A stretch of 26,541 bases of DNA from GCA-2746795 sp964643965. Its GTDB lineage: Bacteria; Chloroflexota; Anaerolineae; Promineifilales; Promineifilaceae. The notes below the pieces were generated by a model. That model did no database searches and was not told where the DNA came from. It was given only the letters and a program-made list of their open reading frames with translations. This document shows positions 17,090-24,430 of this stretch, piece after piece. The stretch lies in contig CAZXVH010000075.1 in the NCBI GenBank assembly GCA_964643965.1, forward strand, positions 1-26,541. The letters are read 5' to 3'. The position numbers and the translations under genes are program-made. Position 1 is the first letter of the stretch. Each line of letters begins with the position of its first letter.

Positions 17090-19722
17090 GATTCCTCTTT
17101 TGTATAGGGGACAACGGCCGTTAAACAACTTCCTTTTCCGATAGTGGAGTCGATGGTTAAACGGCCGTCTACCATTTCCAATCGTTCTACGATGCCCACT
17201 AAACCAGCGCCTTGGAGGGGCAACCCTTCTTCTATATCGGGAGGCACAAACCCTTGTCCGTCGTCATGGATTGTTAATGTTATCATATCTGAATCATAAG
17301 TCAGCGTCATCTCAATTTCAGTGGCCTGTGCATGTTTAATGGCGTTTGTCAGCGCTTCTTGGGCAAAACGGTACAAAGAGAGGGCGGACAATGATGCCAA
17401 ATCATCAGGCAGCGCTACCCCCGAATAATGAATGGATAATCGCGTATGCGCGGTAAAATCCTGGCATAGACCAGATAGCGCTGCATCCAAGCCGTAAGCA
17501 TCTAGCCCAGGCGGGCGCAAATTATGCGACAACAGGCGCAAATTGCTCATCGTCTTATCGGTGAGCGAGAGTATATCGGTTAAGCTCTCCCTGATGTCGG
17601 CCATTTCAGCTGGCAACAAGGAGCGGATGAGATCGAGACTGATTTTGAGGGCAGTCAGAGATTGCCCCGATTCGTCATGTAATTCACGCGCAATACGGGC
17701 GCGTTCCTTTTCTTGTGCTTGTACCACCCGCCGCGCCATATGGCGCATCCGCTCCCGCTGTTTTTCAGCCCGTTTTCGCGCGACTTGCTGCACACGGTAG
17801 AGGCGCGCATTTTCTATCGCCAATCCTGCCTGAACGCCCAAGATTTGGAGGAGCCTTTCATCCCCTGGGGTAAACGCATTGGGTTTGGCGCACTGCACGC
17901 TAATGACGCCGAGGCGACGCTGTTGGCTTTCTACGGGGGCAATGAGGAGCGAACGGGCTTTGAGCATGAGATCGATGGGCAGCCGCCGGGAATCTGCCTG
18001 CACATCGGCGACGTTGATGACCCCGCCCTCTGCCATCACCCGACCGGCGATGCCTTCGCCAGGATTGATGAGGTAAGCGCTGGGATCGATTTCTAACCCG
18101 GCGCTGGCCGCCAACTCGAGTTGTCCGGTTTTAGATTGTACCAGGTGGATGGCCGTCCACTCGGCCGCGTCGATAATGTCTTGCACGCGATTGGCGATAA
18201 ACTGGATCAATTCATCCAGATCAAATGTTTCGGTGAGGGCATTGCTAATAGTAAGGATAGCGTCGCTTTCCCGTAGACGGCGTTGTAGCTGTTGATATTG
18301 GCGGGCGTTGCCAATGGCGATGGCTGTCCAGGCAGCGGCCGTTTCCAGGAGACGAAGCGCCTCGTCATCAAAGGCGTCAGCCTGGCGATGGCTGGCTTCC
18401 AAGATGCCTATCGCCTTCTCTTGCCAACGAATAGGGACGGCCATGATGGCGGATGGATAATAATCCGTGAGCGTTGTTAGTTCGGCAGAAAGCTGCTGTA
18501 GACACGCTTCTCCCTGCAAAAACAAGGATTGTCCACTTTGCCAAACGTCACCCACAATACCGCTATCCAGGGGCAAGCGTATGCCGCGCATATCGGGTAC
18601 GTTTTCTTGATCCATGGCCACAACTTCCAACATATCCCTTTGCCGTAAAATGAGAGATAGGGCTTCAGCGCCAATTAACGGCCGGAGCAAGGTCAGCATT
18701 CGTTCATAAATGAGGGATAAATCGTGCGTGGCGGCTACCGTTTGCGCTATTTCCATGAGGGCAGAGAGTTGGCGTACCAGGTGAGCCAGCTTGATTTCTG
18801 CCTCTTTTTGTTCCGTCATGTCTTGGGCTGTGCCGTGCAGCTTGATGATGCGACCTGCTTGATCATACACAGGATGCCCCCGCGCCTGCAGAATGCGCAC
18901 ATCCCCGTTGGGGCGTATGATGCGGTGGAAGTAGTTGAAAGAACGGCCGTTTTCATAAGCATCTTCCACTTTTTTCTGCACATACTTTAAATCATCCGGA
19001 TGAATAAATTTTAGATAATCCTCATAGGTGATTTCAGAGTCGTCCTTGACGAGGCCGTAAATGCGGTACAGTTCTGATGACCACGTTATCTCATTGTGAA
19101 TGGTATCCCACTGCCAATGGCCGACATGGGCGGTGCGCTGCGCTTCGGCCAATTGCGCTTCGCTCTGTTGTAAGCGGGCGATGGTTTGCTGCCGCTGGAT
19201 CGCCAGCCCCAGCAAGGCGCTGACATGGTTGATCACGGAGGTCATGTCCTGGTCTGGAGCCACTGAATGGGGAGAAAAGAATTCGAGAACGGCCGTTATC
19301 CTGTCCGCTACGATCACCGGAAAAGCAAAATAGGCTCTAATGCCCCCTTCTGCTACCGACATCTGGCGCACAAAGCGGGAGTCGTTGCGCACATCTAAAA
19401 TATAGATGGCCTCCCCCCTTTTCCAGACCTCGCCCATCGTCCCTTCATCCAGATGGAATTGGGTGGCTTCACTTAAAGCGCGGAAGGGGGCGTTGCTATT
19501 CTCATCAGCCATATACCAGACGTGGCTAGACACGAGCGTATTGGTCGCTTCTGACCAAATATAAATGTGTCCTAACGGCCATGCCATAAAACGGCAAATA
19601 TGCCCCAACACTTCTTCAAAAGTGGTATGTACCGTGTTGGCTTCAGCGACAGCTAAGGATATTTGTTGCAGCAAAGCGAGCAGATCATGTTTGGGGGTGG
19701 GAGAAACGTCATCTTTTATCAT
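17086..19722 (-). CDS. Soluble multi-sensor histidine kinase, GAF-PAS-GAF-GAF-HisKA_3-HATPase
   Basis: The 878-residue NarX/DegS-class kinase has no transmembrane segment, so it should sense cytosolic signals. In order I see a GAF domain (about 20-180), a PAS_3-type domain with PAC end (about 196-310; HWQWDTIHNEITWSSELYRI and FHRIIRPNGDVRI), a second GAF (about 312-480) and a third GAF (about 480-650). A HisKA_3 dimerisation helix follows with the phospho-histidine H682 in RELHDESGQ. The HATPase has N-box EALTNAIKHA (near 790), DDGQGF (near 820) and GAGLVGIVERLEMVDG. No Cys pair or haem ligand pattern stands out in the GAF domains, so the ligand is unknown. It overlaps the complete regulator by 4 nt. 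Its promoter lies in the 522-bp divergent region shared with the YeaQ-like gene. The ribosome-binding site is weak. Confidence 0.93.
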   Translation of the reverse strand: MIKDDVSPTPKHDLLALLQQISLAVAEANTVHTTFEEVLGHICRFMAWPLGHIYIWSEATNTLVSSHVWYMADENSNAPFRALSEATQFHLDEGTMGEVWKRGEAIYILDVRNDSRFVRQMSVAEGGIRAYFAFPVIVADRITAVLEFFSPHSVAPDQDMTSVINHVSALLGLAIQRQQTIARLQQSEAQLAEAQRTAHVGHWQWDTIHNEITWSSELYRIYGLVKDDSEITYEDYLKFIHPDDLKYVQKKVEDAYENGRSFNYFHRIIRPNGDVRILQARGHPVYDQAGRIIKLHGTAQDMTEQKEAEIKLAHLVRQLSALMEIAQTVAATHDLSLIYERMLTLLRPLIGAEALSLILRQRDMLEVVAMDQENVPDMRGIRLPLDSGIVGDVWQSGQSLFLQGEACLQQLSAELTTLTDYYPSAIMAVPIRWQEKAIGILEASHRQADAFDDEALRLLETAAAWTAIAIGNARQYQQLQRRLRESDAILTISNALTETFDLDELIQFIANRVQDIIDAAEWTAIHLVQSKTGQLELAASAGLEIDPSAYLINPGEGIAGRVMAEGGVINVADVQADSRRLPIDLMLKARSLLIAPVESQQRRLGVISVQCAKPNAFTPGDERLLQILGVQAGLAIENARLYRVQQVARKRAEKQRERMRHMARRVVQAQEKERARIARELHDESGQSLTALKISLDLIRSLLPAEMADIRESLTDILSLTDKTMSNLRLLSHNLRPPGLDAYGLDAALSGLCQDFTAHTRLSIHYSGVALPDDLASLSALSLYRFAQEALTNAIKHAQATEIEMTLTYDSDMITLTIHDDGQGFVPPDIEEGLPLQGAGLVGIVERLEMVDGRLTIDSTIGKGSCLTAVVPYTKEES

Positions 19723-19743
19723 GGTATCTCTCTGCGGAGGCAG

Positions 19744-19772
19744 AAATTCAACTTTTTAGAAAAGTCGAACTT
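19744..19772 (-). promoter_or_regulatory. Hairpin in kinase 5' leader
   Basis: AAATTCAACTTTT (19744-19756) and AAAAGTCGAACTT (19760-19772) form a 13-bp stem around a 3-nt loop. The two imperfect positions become G-U pairs in the minus-strand transcript. It lies 21-50 nt upstream of the kinase start codon, where it could influence initiation or mark the transcription start. Confidence 0.4.
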
Positions 19773-19833
19773 CTTGGTTTTGGATAAAGCACCCTCCATT
19801 TTACTTGGTTATTCAGGGGAAACGACCCCGAAA

Positions 19834-19849
19834 GGTAGGGAACATACCC
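19834..19849 (+). promoter_or_regulatory. GGTAGGG motif upstream of kinase
   Basis: GGTAGGGAACATACCC resembles the two sites at 15803 and 16350 but is on the opposite strand and less similar. It lies about 110 nt upstream of the kinase start. It is a tentative third member of the motif set. Confidence 0.25.
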
Positions 19850-20050
19850 ATTTCATTCAGGGATGCTCCCTTTTATGATATGGCTCAATCTGATTACCGT
19901 GGAAATATATGATGAACCAATTTCATTTGAAGTTTGAAACAGATATACATGGACGTGAAAAGAAGTTGGTCAACTGAAGGGCGTGGTCGTAAATAAAAAA
20001 GCTGCGATGCAATTCCAGGGTGCGGTTTCTCTGCATGAGATGAATGAAAA

Positions 20051-20107
20051 CCTGGGAGCGCGGTCTGCCAGACCGCAACGGGCGGACAAGCTGTCCGCGC
20101 TCCCAGG
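20051..20107 (+). repeat. Y-shaped repeat element, copy C
   Basis: This is a perfect 57-bp copy. Outer arms CCTGGGAGC and GCTCCCAGG enclose hairpin GCGGTCTGCCAGACCGC, linker AACGG, and hairpin GCGGACAAGCTGTCCGC. It differs from copy B only in the linker and the second loop, so the stems are unchanged. The preceding GATGAATGAAAA matches the flank of copy A. GGAGGAG overlaps its last base. Confidence 0.9.
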
Positions 20108-20119
20108 GAGGAGAAAACG

Positions 20120-20131
20120 ATGTATAGATAA
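20120..20131 (+). CDS. Three-codon ORF after a strong ribosome-binding site
   Basis: GGAGGAG (20107-20113) stands 6 nt before ATG TAT AGA TAA. The site would load ribosomes efficiently yet the frame closes after three codons, 113 nt before the next gene. It may be a decoupled leader left when the element lost contact with its gene, or a minimal regulatory ORF. Confidence 0.25.
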   Translation: MYR

Positions 20132-20244
20132 TCTATATCCTTCCCCTATATCGAGGCATATAGAATCCCACCCTTCCTTTGCGTATGATAGAGTGTGTTA
20201 GACCAAACAAATTTAATTTATCAAAAATGCTTAAGGAGGCAAAC

Positions 20245-20505
20245 ATGTTAGTAAATATTGTTTTATGGATCATTTTAGGTGGGGTGGCTGGCTGGATCGC
20301 CAGTTTGATTATGGGGCGCGATGCACAGATGGGCGCTGTCGCTAATATCATTATTGGTATCGTCGGCGCCTTGATCGGTGGGTTCCTGTTTAATTTAGTG
20401 GGAATGGCAGGAAGCACTGGTTTTAACTTTTGGACTTTACTGGTCGCCATCGTCGGGGCAGTGGTATTGCTCTTTGTGATTGGCCTCATTCGCCGCGCTG
20501 CCTGA
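20245..20505 (+). CDS. GlsB/YeaQ/YmgE family stress-response membrane protein
   Basis: This is a small 86-residue integral membrane protein with three hydrophobic helices. Glycine-rich motifs (IILGGVAGWIASLIMGRD, NIIIGIVGALIGGFLFNL and a final helix to FVIGLIRRAA) are characteristic of the transglycosylase-associated/YeaQ family. The family is repeatedly stress-induced, but its molecular role is not settled. An excellent TAAGGAGG site (20232-20239) 5 nt before ATG 20245 decides the start over the upstream ATG at 20179. It is a single-gene unit followed by a hairpin at 20537. Confidence 0.92.
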   Translation: MLVNIVLWIILGGVAGWIASLIMGRDAQMGAVANIIIGIVGALIGGFLFNLVGMAGSTGFNFWTLLVAIVGAVVLLFVIGLIRRAA

Positions 20506-20536
20506 TTTTTATAGGTGAAACGTGGCAAGTAACCGT

Positions 20537-20575
20537 AAAATGCCTTCGTACAGCATCGTTGTGCGGGGGCATTTT
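20537..20575 (+). terminator. Possible terminator after YeaQ-like gene
   Basis: AAAATGCC (20537-20544) pairs with GGCATTTT (20568-20575) around a 23-nt loop containing a further weak ACA/TGT stem. Only CGTTT follows, so termination strength is uncertain. It separates the YeaQ-like gene from the permease pair. Confidence 0.45.
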
Positions 20576-20610
20576 CGTTTCTCAGTGGGAGATGGCACAG
20601 GAGTAGGCTG

Positions 20611-21870
20611 ATGAAAACGATTGAAATTCCAGATATTCCGGCGCGGCAATTGGTAGGCTGGACGTTGACAGTAACGGCCGTTATCGTTTTTTTCTGGCTC
20701 TTATGGCGTTTTCAAGAGGTGCTGCTGCTGTTGGTGACGGCGCTCATTCTCGGCACCGCCATCCGTCCCGCCATTCTCTGGCTGGAAAAACGAGGCATCC
20801 CCAAAGCGCTGGGCATCTTGCTCATTTTTGGCCTGATTGGGCTGCTGCTGGGGCTGCTCATCTGGTACAGTCTGCCGGTGTTGGGGCAGCAAAGCGCCGC
20901 CATCGGTAAAAACCTGGCGCAAGGCTACCATGCGCTGCGCCAAAGCTTGCAGCGTATCCCCAATATTTTGGTGCGTCGTTTGCTGCTCGTATTGCCCACT
21001 GACCTGTCAGCCTTGAGTGACTTGCGCGCCGACATGCCTGTGATCGCTGAAGCTGAGGCGGCGCTGCCTGTCAACAAAGGCGCGGGCGCCCGTCTCATCC
21101 TCGGCTTGTTCCAATTTGTAGCGCTAGGCATCCTCACCTTTTATTGGACATTGGAAGGTGGACGGCTGAAGCAGGCCGCCTTTCTGCTTATTCCGCTGCA
21201 AAACCGGGAAGAGATACGTGATCTGATAGATGAAATCGAGGCGAAAGTAAGCGGCTACATCTTGGGGCAAGGGTTGCTTTGTCTGATCATCGGGGGGCTG
21301 GCTTTTGCTGCGTATCTACTGATCGGGTTGCCCAATGCTCTGCTCCTGGCCGTTTTCGCGGGACTGTTTGAAGCCGTGCCTACAATTGGTCCCTTTTTGG
21401 GCGCGGTTCCCGCCATTGTGGTGGCGCTTTCTATTTCACCCGTGACAGCACTCTGGGTTATTTTGGCAACGGCCGTTATCCAACAATTAGAAAACAGTCT
21501 GCTCGTTCCCCGCGTCATGAGCCGTACCATTGGGGTGCGCCCTTTGGTGACGCTGCTGGCCTTGTTGGCCTTTGGCTCTCTGTTTGGCATTTTGGGGGCG
21601 CTCATTGCTCTGCCCCTGGCGGCCGTCATTCAACTGTTGTTAGACCGCTACTTATTAACGGGAGACAGCTTGGAAGCAGCAGAACCGGGCCGAGACCGGC
21701 TGAGTGTGCTGCGCTATGAAACCAGCGAACTGGTGCAAGATGTGCGCAGCCAGGTACGCCACAAAGAAGGCGTCTCCTCTGCCATCACCGATGAATTAGA
21801 AGACGAGGTAGAAGCGATTGCCCTTGATTTGGAAAGCTATCTGGCCGGGCAGGAAGGCGACGAACGATGA
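20611..21870 (+). CDS. AI-2E family transporter (PerM-like), paralogue 1
   Basis: This is a 419-residue polytopic membrane protein of the AI-2E/UPF0118 family. N-terminal helices (VTAVIVFFWLLWRFQEVLLLLV, then ILLIFGLIGLLLGLLIWYSLPV) are followed by the family's soluble loop. The conserved second half includes GLFEAVPTIGPFLGAVPAIVVAL and QQLENSLLVPRVMSRTIGVRPL. After the last helix it has an acidic tail of about 70 residues (ending DLESYLAGQEGDER) that is longer than usual. Members export autoinducer-2 in some bacteria and act as Na+/H+ exchangers in others, so the substrate here is unknown. GGAG lies 9 nt before the start. The stop overlaps the next gene by 4 nt (ATGA), indicating coupled synthesis. 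Confidence 0.9.
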   Translation: MKTIEIPDIPARQLVGWTLTVTAVIVFFWLLWRFQEVLLLLVTALILGTAIRPAILWLEKRGIPKALGILLIFGLIGLLLGLLIWYSLPVLGQQSAAIGKNLAQGYHALRQSLQRIPNILVRRLLLVLPTDLSALSDLRADMPVIAEAEAALPVNKGAGARLILGLFQFVALGILTFYWTLEGGRLKQAAFLLIPLQNREEIRDLIDEIEAKVSGYILGQGLLCLIIGGLAFAAYLLIGLPNALLLAVFAGLFEAVPTIGPFLGAVPAIVVALSISPVTALWVILATAVIQQLENSLLVPRVMSRTIGVRPLVTLLALLAFGSLFGILGALIALPLAAVIQLLLDRYLLTGDSLEAAEPGRDRLSVLRYETSELVQDVRSQVRHKEGVSSAITDELEDEVEAIALDLESYLAGQEGDER

Positions 21871-23036
21871 AACAAATAGCAAAGTACACGGCCGTTATTC
21901 TGGCAACGTTGGCTATTTTACTGATTTCATGGCAGTTCAAACTGGTGCTGCTGTTGTTTGTCTTATCTTTGTTTGTGGCTGCGGCCATACAGCCGTTGGT
22001 CGTGGCGTTAATGAAGCGGGGCATTCCTCAAGTGGTGGCGCTGCTGCTGCTCTACGGGGTGGGAGTGGGTAGTTTTGTACTCGTCTGGCTGCTGATGGGA
22101 GACCTGTTGGGACAAGAGATAAATGTGGCCGCCAACCAATTGGTGTTGGAATATGAAGCGCAGCATCGGCAATGGCAAACGGGAGAAGGATGGCAGCAAA
22201 CGGCCGTTAGCTTTCTGCCAGAGCCATTTACTGTTACGGGCGCCCCGGAGACGGAGCTAGAGCAGATGGCGCCGGTGTTGATGGTATGGACACAGGCTGT
22301 TTTAGGGGTATTGGGTGGGTTTGTTTTGCTCTTGGTTTTGAGTATTTATTGGAGTGTGGATCAGCATCGTTTTGAGCGGGTGTGGCTGTCGCTGTTGCCT
22401 GCTAAAAAGCGCGGGTATGCGCGGGATAGTTGGCGGGAAGTGGAAATGGGCGTGGGCGCGTATTTACGCAGTCAATTTGTGCAAAGTTTATTGGCTTTTC
22501 TCTTTTTAGCGGTGGGCGCCAAGCTGATTGGCTTTGATTTTCCCCTGTTGCTCGCTTTTGTGGGGGCGGTGGCCGCCTTTGTGCCCTTGTTTGGTGGATT
22601 GTTAACGGCCGTTTTTGTGTTAATCCTGGCCAGTGTGCAAGGATGGAGCGTGGGGGTGATAACGGCCGTTTACACCTTAATCGTCTTTATCGGCCTGGAG
22701 ATCGTGGTTGAGCCACGGCTATGGCCCCGAAAACGGCGTAGTTTTTTGCTCACCATCCTCGTCATTTTGCCCCTGTTTGAAATGTTTGGCTTGTGGGGAC
22801 TGATCGTGGCGCCCGCCCTGGCGTCGGCCATTGAGGCCCTTATCGGGCAGGTTTATCAGGCGTATGTGCATCAACGGAAAACGGCCGTGGCCCTTGACGA
22901 CCTGGAAATCCGCTGCCAACAGTTAGCGCAAAAAATAGCGGACGCCCAAGCCAGCGCCCCCTCCCCCGAATTGCAAAATCTTGGCCAACGGCTCAACCGG
23001 CTGTTAGCTGAGTCACAAGAAATAGGACGGGAATAG
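21867..23036 (+). CDS. AI-2E family transporter (PerM-like), paralogue 2
   Basis: This 389-residue membrane protein is homologous in layout to the preceding permease but clearly diverged. Two N-terminal hydrophobic helices are followed by a soluble insertion of about 50 residues. A helix comes next (LGVLGGFVLLLVLSIYWSVD), then the core AFVGAVAAFVPLFGGLLTAVFV and GLEIVVEPRLWPRKRR, which correspond to the GPFLG and VPRVM regions of the family. The last 60 residues are hydrophilic and likely a coiled coil (LDDLEIRCQQLAQKIADAQA to LAESQEIGRE). Because the genes overlap by 4 nt, a hetero-oligomeric pair is plausible. The function of either copy cannot be told from sequence. No terminator is obvious after it. 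Confidence 0.88.
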   Translation: MKQIAKYTAVILATLAILLISWQFKLVLLLFVLSLFVAAAIQPLVVALMKRGIPQVVALLLLYGVGVGSFVLVWLLMGDLLGQEINVAANQLVLEYEAQHRQWQTGEGWQQTAVSFLPEPFTVTGAPETELEQMAPVLMVWTQAVLGVLGGFVLLLVLSIYWSVDQHRFERVWLSLLPAKKRGYARDSWREVEMGVGAYLRSQFVQSLLAFLFLAVGAKLIGFDFPLLLAFVGAVAAFVPLFGGLLTAVFVLILASVQGWSVGVITAVYTLIVFIGLEIVVEPRLWPRKRRSFLLTILVILPLFEMFGLWGLIVAPALASAIEALIGQVYQAYVHQRKTAVALDDLEIRCQQLAQKIADAQASAPSPELQNLGQRLNRLLAESQEIGRE

Positions 23037-23072
23037 AATTTGTCAGTAGCCTGCCATTCATAAGAAAGAGTG

Positions 23073-23088
23073 TATCTTTATCTATACC
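23073..23088 (+). promoter_or_regulatory. Shared A/T-rich motif, possible promoter element
   Basis: TATCTTTATCTATACC lies about 112 nt upstream of the SDR-like gene. It is 15 of 16 identical to TATCTATATCTATACC at 25446-25461 in the PRC-barrel gene leader. The low complexity makes chance similarity possible. Confidence 0.25.
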
Positions 23089-23199
23089 TGTCGGCTGTAT
23101 CGTTGTCTATTCAAACAAACGGCCGTTTTCAGTATGATGGGGCTATATTATTTTTAATCGACAGGCAATCTGCAAAATCAGATAAATCAAGAGGTCAAA

Positions 23200-23652
23200 A
23201 TGAGTAAAAACCAGACAGACCACACAAAAGAAATCAAGAGAACAAGCAACATCCCGCAGCGCAAACAATTACTAGGAAAAGTTGTGCTGTTAATTGGCAA
23301 CGATACCTCTATTTTGCAAAATCTTGTTAGTCAATTGGCACAAAAAGGAGCGGATATTGCTTTATTATGTTGGCAAATGCCCCGGGAAAAAGCACAAAAA
23401 ATAAAGGAAATCGTCCAGGCGACAGGGGTTCGTCTTTGCCTCATAGAACAAGTTGAGTATAAAACCAGCTCCCCTGGGCGGTTAATTGAGAGTATCGTGG
23501 CTAAAATGGGACGCCTCGATATCTTCATTGATCTCTCTGCCCAAAAAACGGAGGCGGAGGACACAGACCAGATTGCTGGTGGCGAATCGGCGTTCAGTTA
23601 TCCTAATTGGCAGTTTACCCGGGCAGCGCTGCAAGAAATAGCACACGCTTAA
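23200..23652 (+). CDS. Degenerate SDR-like Rossmann protein, truncated
   Basis: The 150-residue product resembles the N-terminal half of classical short-chain dehydrogenases of the YghA/general-stress type. LGKVVLLIGNDTSILQNLVS aligns by eye with the coenzyme segment but has lost the TGxxxGIG glycines. MGRLDIFIDLSAQK stands where GRLDILVNNAA is expected, so the NNAG motif is gone. The Ser-Tyr-Lys catalytic half is absent, since the protein stops at 150 instead of about 250-290 residues. It is therefore unlikely to be an active oxidoreductase. An AGAGG site precedes the ATG and the frame is open with reasonable composition, so it may still be a folded, non-enzymatic protein rather than debris. 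No remnant of the missing half is visible in the following 190 nt. Confidence 0.6.
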   Translation: MSKNQTDHTKEIKRTSNIPQRKQLLGKVVLLIGNDTSILQNLVSQLAQKGADIALLCWQMPREKAQKIKEIVQATGVRLCLIEQVEYKTSSPGRLIESIVAKMGRLDIFIDLSAQKTEAEDTDQIAGGESAFSYPNWQFTRAALQEIAHA

Positions 23653-23845
23653 TGCAAGGAGGAAATAAGGAATCTATCACTCCCTCCACTGGCATCGTCT
23701 TTTCTTTGGGGATAGAATCGCCACGCTACTTTTTAGAAATTATCTTGCGCGACATCCTTATTTGCTCGTTTGCTGAGAAAGCAAACAGACTCCGTCATTG
23801 CCTTAAAGCGCTACACTCGCATATCCATAGGAATAAGGAAATGTC
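23653..23845. other. Gene-free spacer before DUF6335-like gene
   Basis: An 80-codon frame (23607-23849) crosses this gap but overlaps the SDR-like gene end, lacks a suitable ribosome-binding site and has no family resemblance. An orphan AAGGAGG follows the SDR-like stop codon at 23656-23662. Nothing else stands out. Confidence 0.45.
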
Positions 23846-24349
23846 ATGAACGAGAATAAAAAAGAAAAACAACAATCTCCTAAAAACAAAGCTCGAATCA
23901 CCGAAGTCGTCTCCCTAGACGTAGGTGAAGAAGGGGAAACGCCTGTTGACCTGGACGCCAGAACCACGGCCGACTTGCTCCACGATGCTGAGGAAGAAGT
24001 GTATATTGAGGAGATCGGCCGTTATACCGACGACCCAGACATCCAGGAAAGCTTTGCCGAACGGCAAGACATGAACGCCGGTCAAGAGGAGTTGCAAGCA
24101 CGCCTGGAAGAACACCACGCCACCTCGCCTACCTTGTCTGGCGGCGACATCGACGCGGCCTGGGAAGACGCCGATGTCGGTGAAGAATCCGTGGGCGGCA
24201 TGAACCCCACCCCAGACCAGGATATGGTGGAGGAAATCGGCGAAGCGTTTGGTATTACCTACGCCGAAGATGAGCCGCTGAGAACCGGCGAAAAGCTGGC
24301 AGAGCGAGATGAGCATCGCTGGGAACTAGACCCCGAATCCGCAGAATAA
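23846..24349 (+). CDS. DUF6335-like acidic protein
   Basis: This is a 167-residue, strongly acidic, hydrophilic protein without signal peptide or membrane helix. A Lys-rich N-terminus is followed by the segment LSGGDIDAAWEDADVGEES, then VGGMNPTPDQDMVEEIGEAFG. I recognise this as the core of the DUF6335 family known from cyanobacteria and Chloroflexota. A conserved LRTGEKLAERDEHRWELDP tail follows. The biochemical function of the family is unknown. AAGGAA lies 7 nt before ATG 23846. The gene is followed after 81 nt by the phosphoesterase, with repeat element D between them, so cotranscription is possible. Confidence 0.75.
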   Translation: MNENKKEKQQSPKNKARITEVVSLDVGEEGETPVDLDARTTADLLHDAEEEVYIEEIGRYTDDPDIQESFAERQDMNAGQEELQARLEEHHATSPTLSGGDIDAAWEDADVGEESVGGMNPTPDQDMVEEIGEAFGITYAEDEPLRTGEKLAERDEHRWELDPESAE

Positions 24350-24352
24350 TCC

Positions 24353-24407
24353 CCTGGGAGCGCGGACAGCCTGTCCGCCCTATGCGAACAGCTTGTTCGC
24401 CCTCCCA
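24353..24407 (+). repeat. Y-shaped repeat element, copy D (covarying)
   Basis: Outer TGGGAG (24355-24360) pairs with CTCCCA (24402-24407). Inside are hairpin GCGGACA, loop GCC, TGTCCGC (24362-24378), linker CCTAT, and hairpin GCGAACA, loop GCT, TGTTCGC (24384-24400). The second stem differs from copies B and C by a G-to-A and matching C-to-T change that keeps pairing. One C-C mismatch sits at the junction. AAGGAG (24415-24420) of the next gene follows. Confidence 0.82.
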
Positions 24408-24430
24408 ATCTAAAAAGGAGTACCCCACAC

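Larger units (their letters stand above)
19723..20244. other. Divergent intergenic region with hairpin, motif and repeat element
   Basis: This 522-bp region separates the minus-strand kinase from the plus-strand YeaQ-like gene and must hold both promoters. It contains a kinase-leader hairpin (19744-19772), a GGTAGGG motif (19834-19849) and repeat element C (20051-20107). A strong ribosome-binding site there is followed by only a 3-codon ORF (20120-20131). The short reading frames across 19983-20201 have no family resemblance and read through the repeat element, so I do not call them genes. Confidence 0.6.
593..23127. repeat. Dispersed palindrome AACGGCCGTT, 22 full copies
   Basis: Full 10-mers start at 593, 1380, 3493, 5033, 5360, 6378, 6968, 7886, 8115, 9206, 11633, 15762, 16099, 17113, 18942, 19288, 20673, 21468, 22199, 22604, 22661 and 23118. 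Five more 9-mers ACGGCCGTT start at 1624, 3825, 9744, 16090 and 21888. Near matches ending in GTG, GTC or CGG are also common. The copies lie mainly inside genes, most often read as Thr-Ala-Val on the coding strand. Confidence 0.9.

Noticed and set aside
23607..23849. 80-codon plus-strand frame
   Set aside because: It overlaps two better genes at both ends, has no ribosome site and shows no recognisable sequence.
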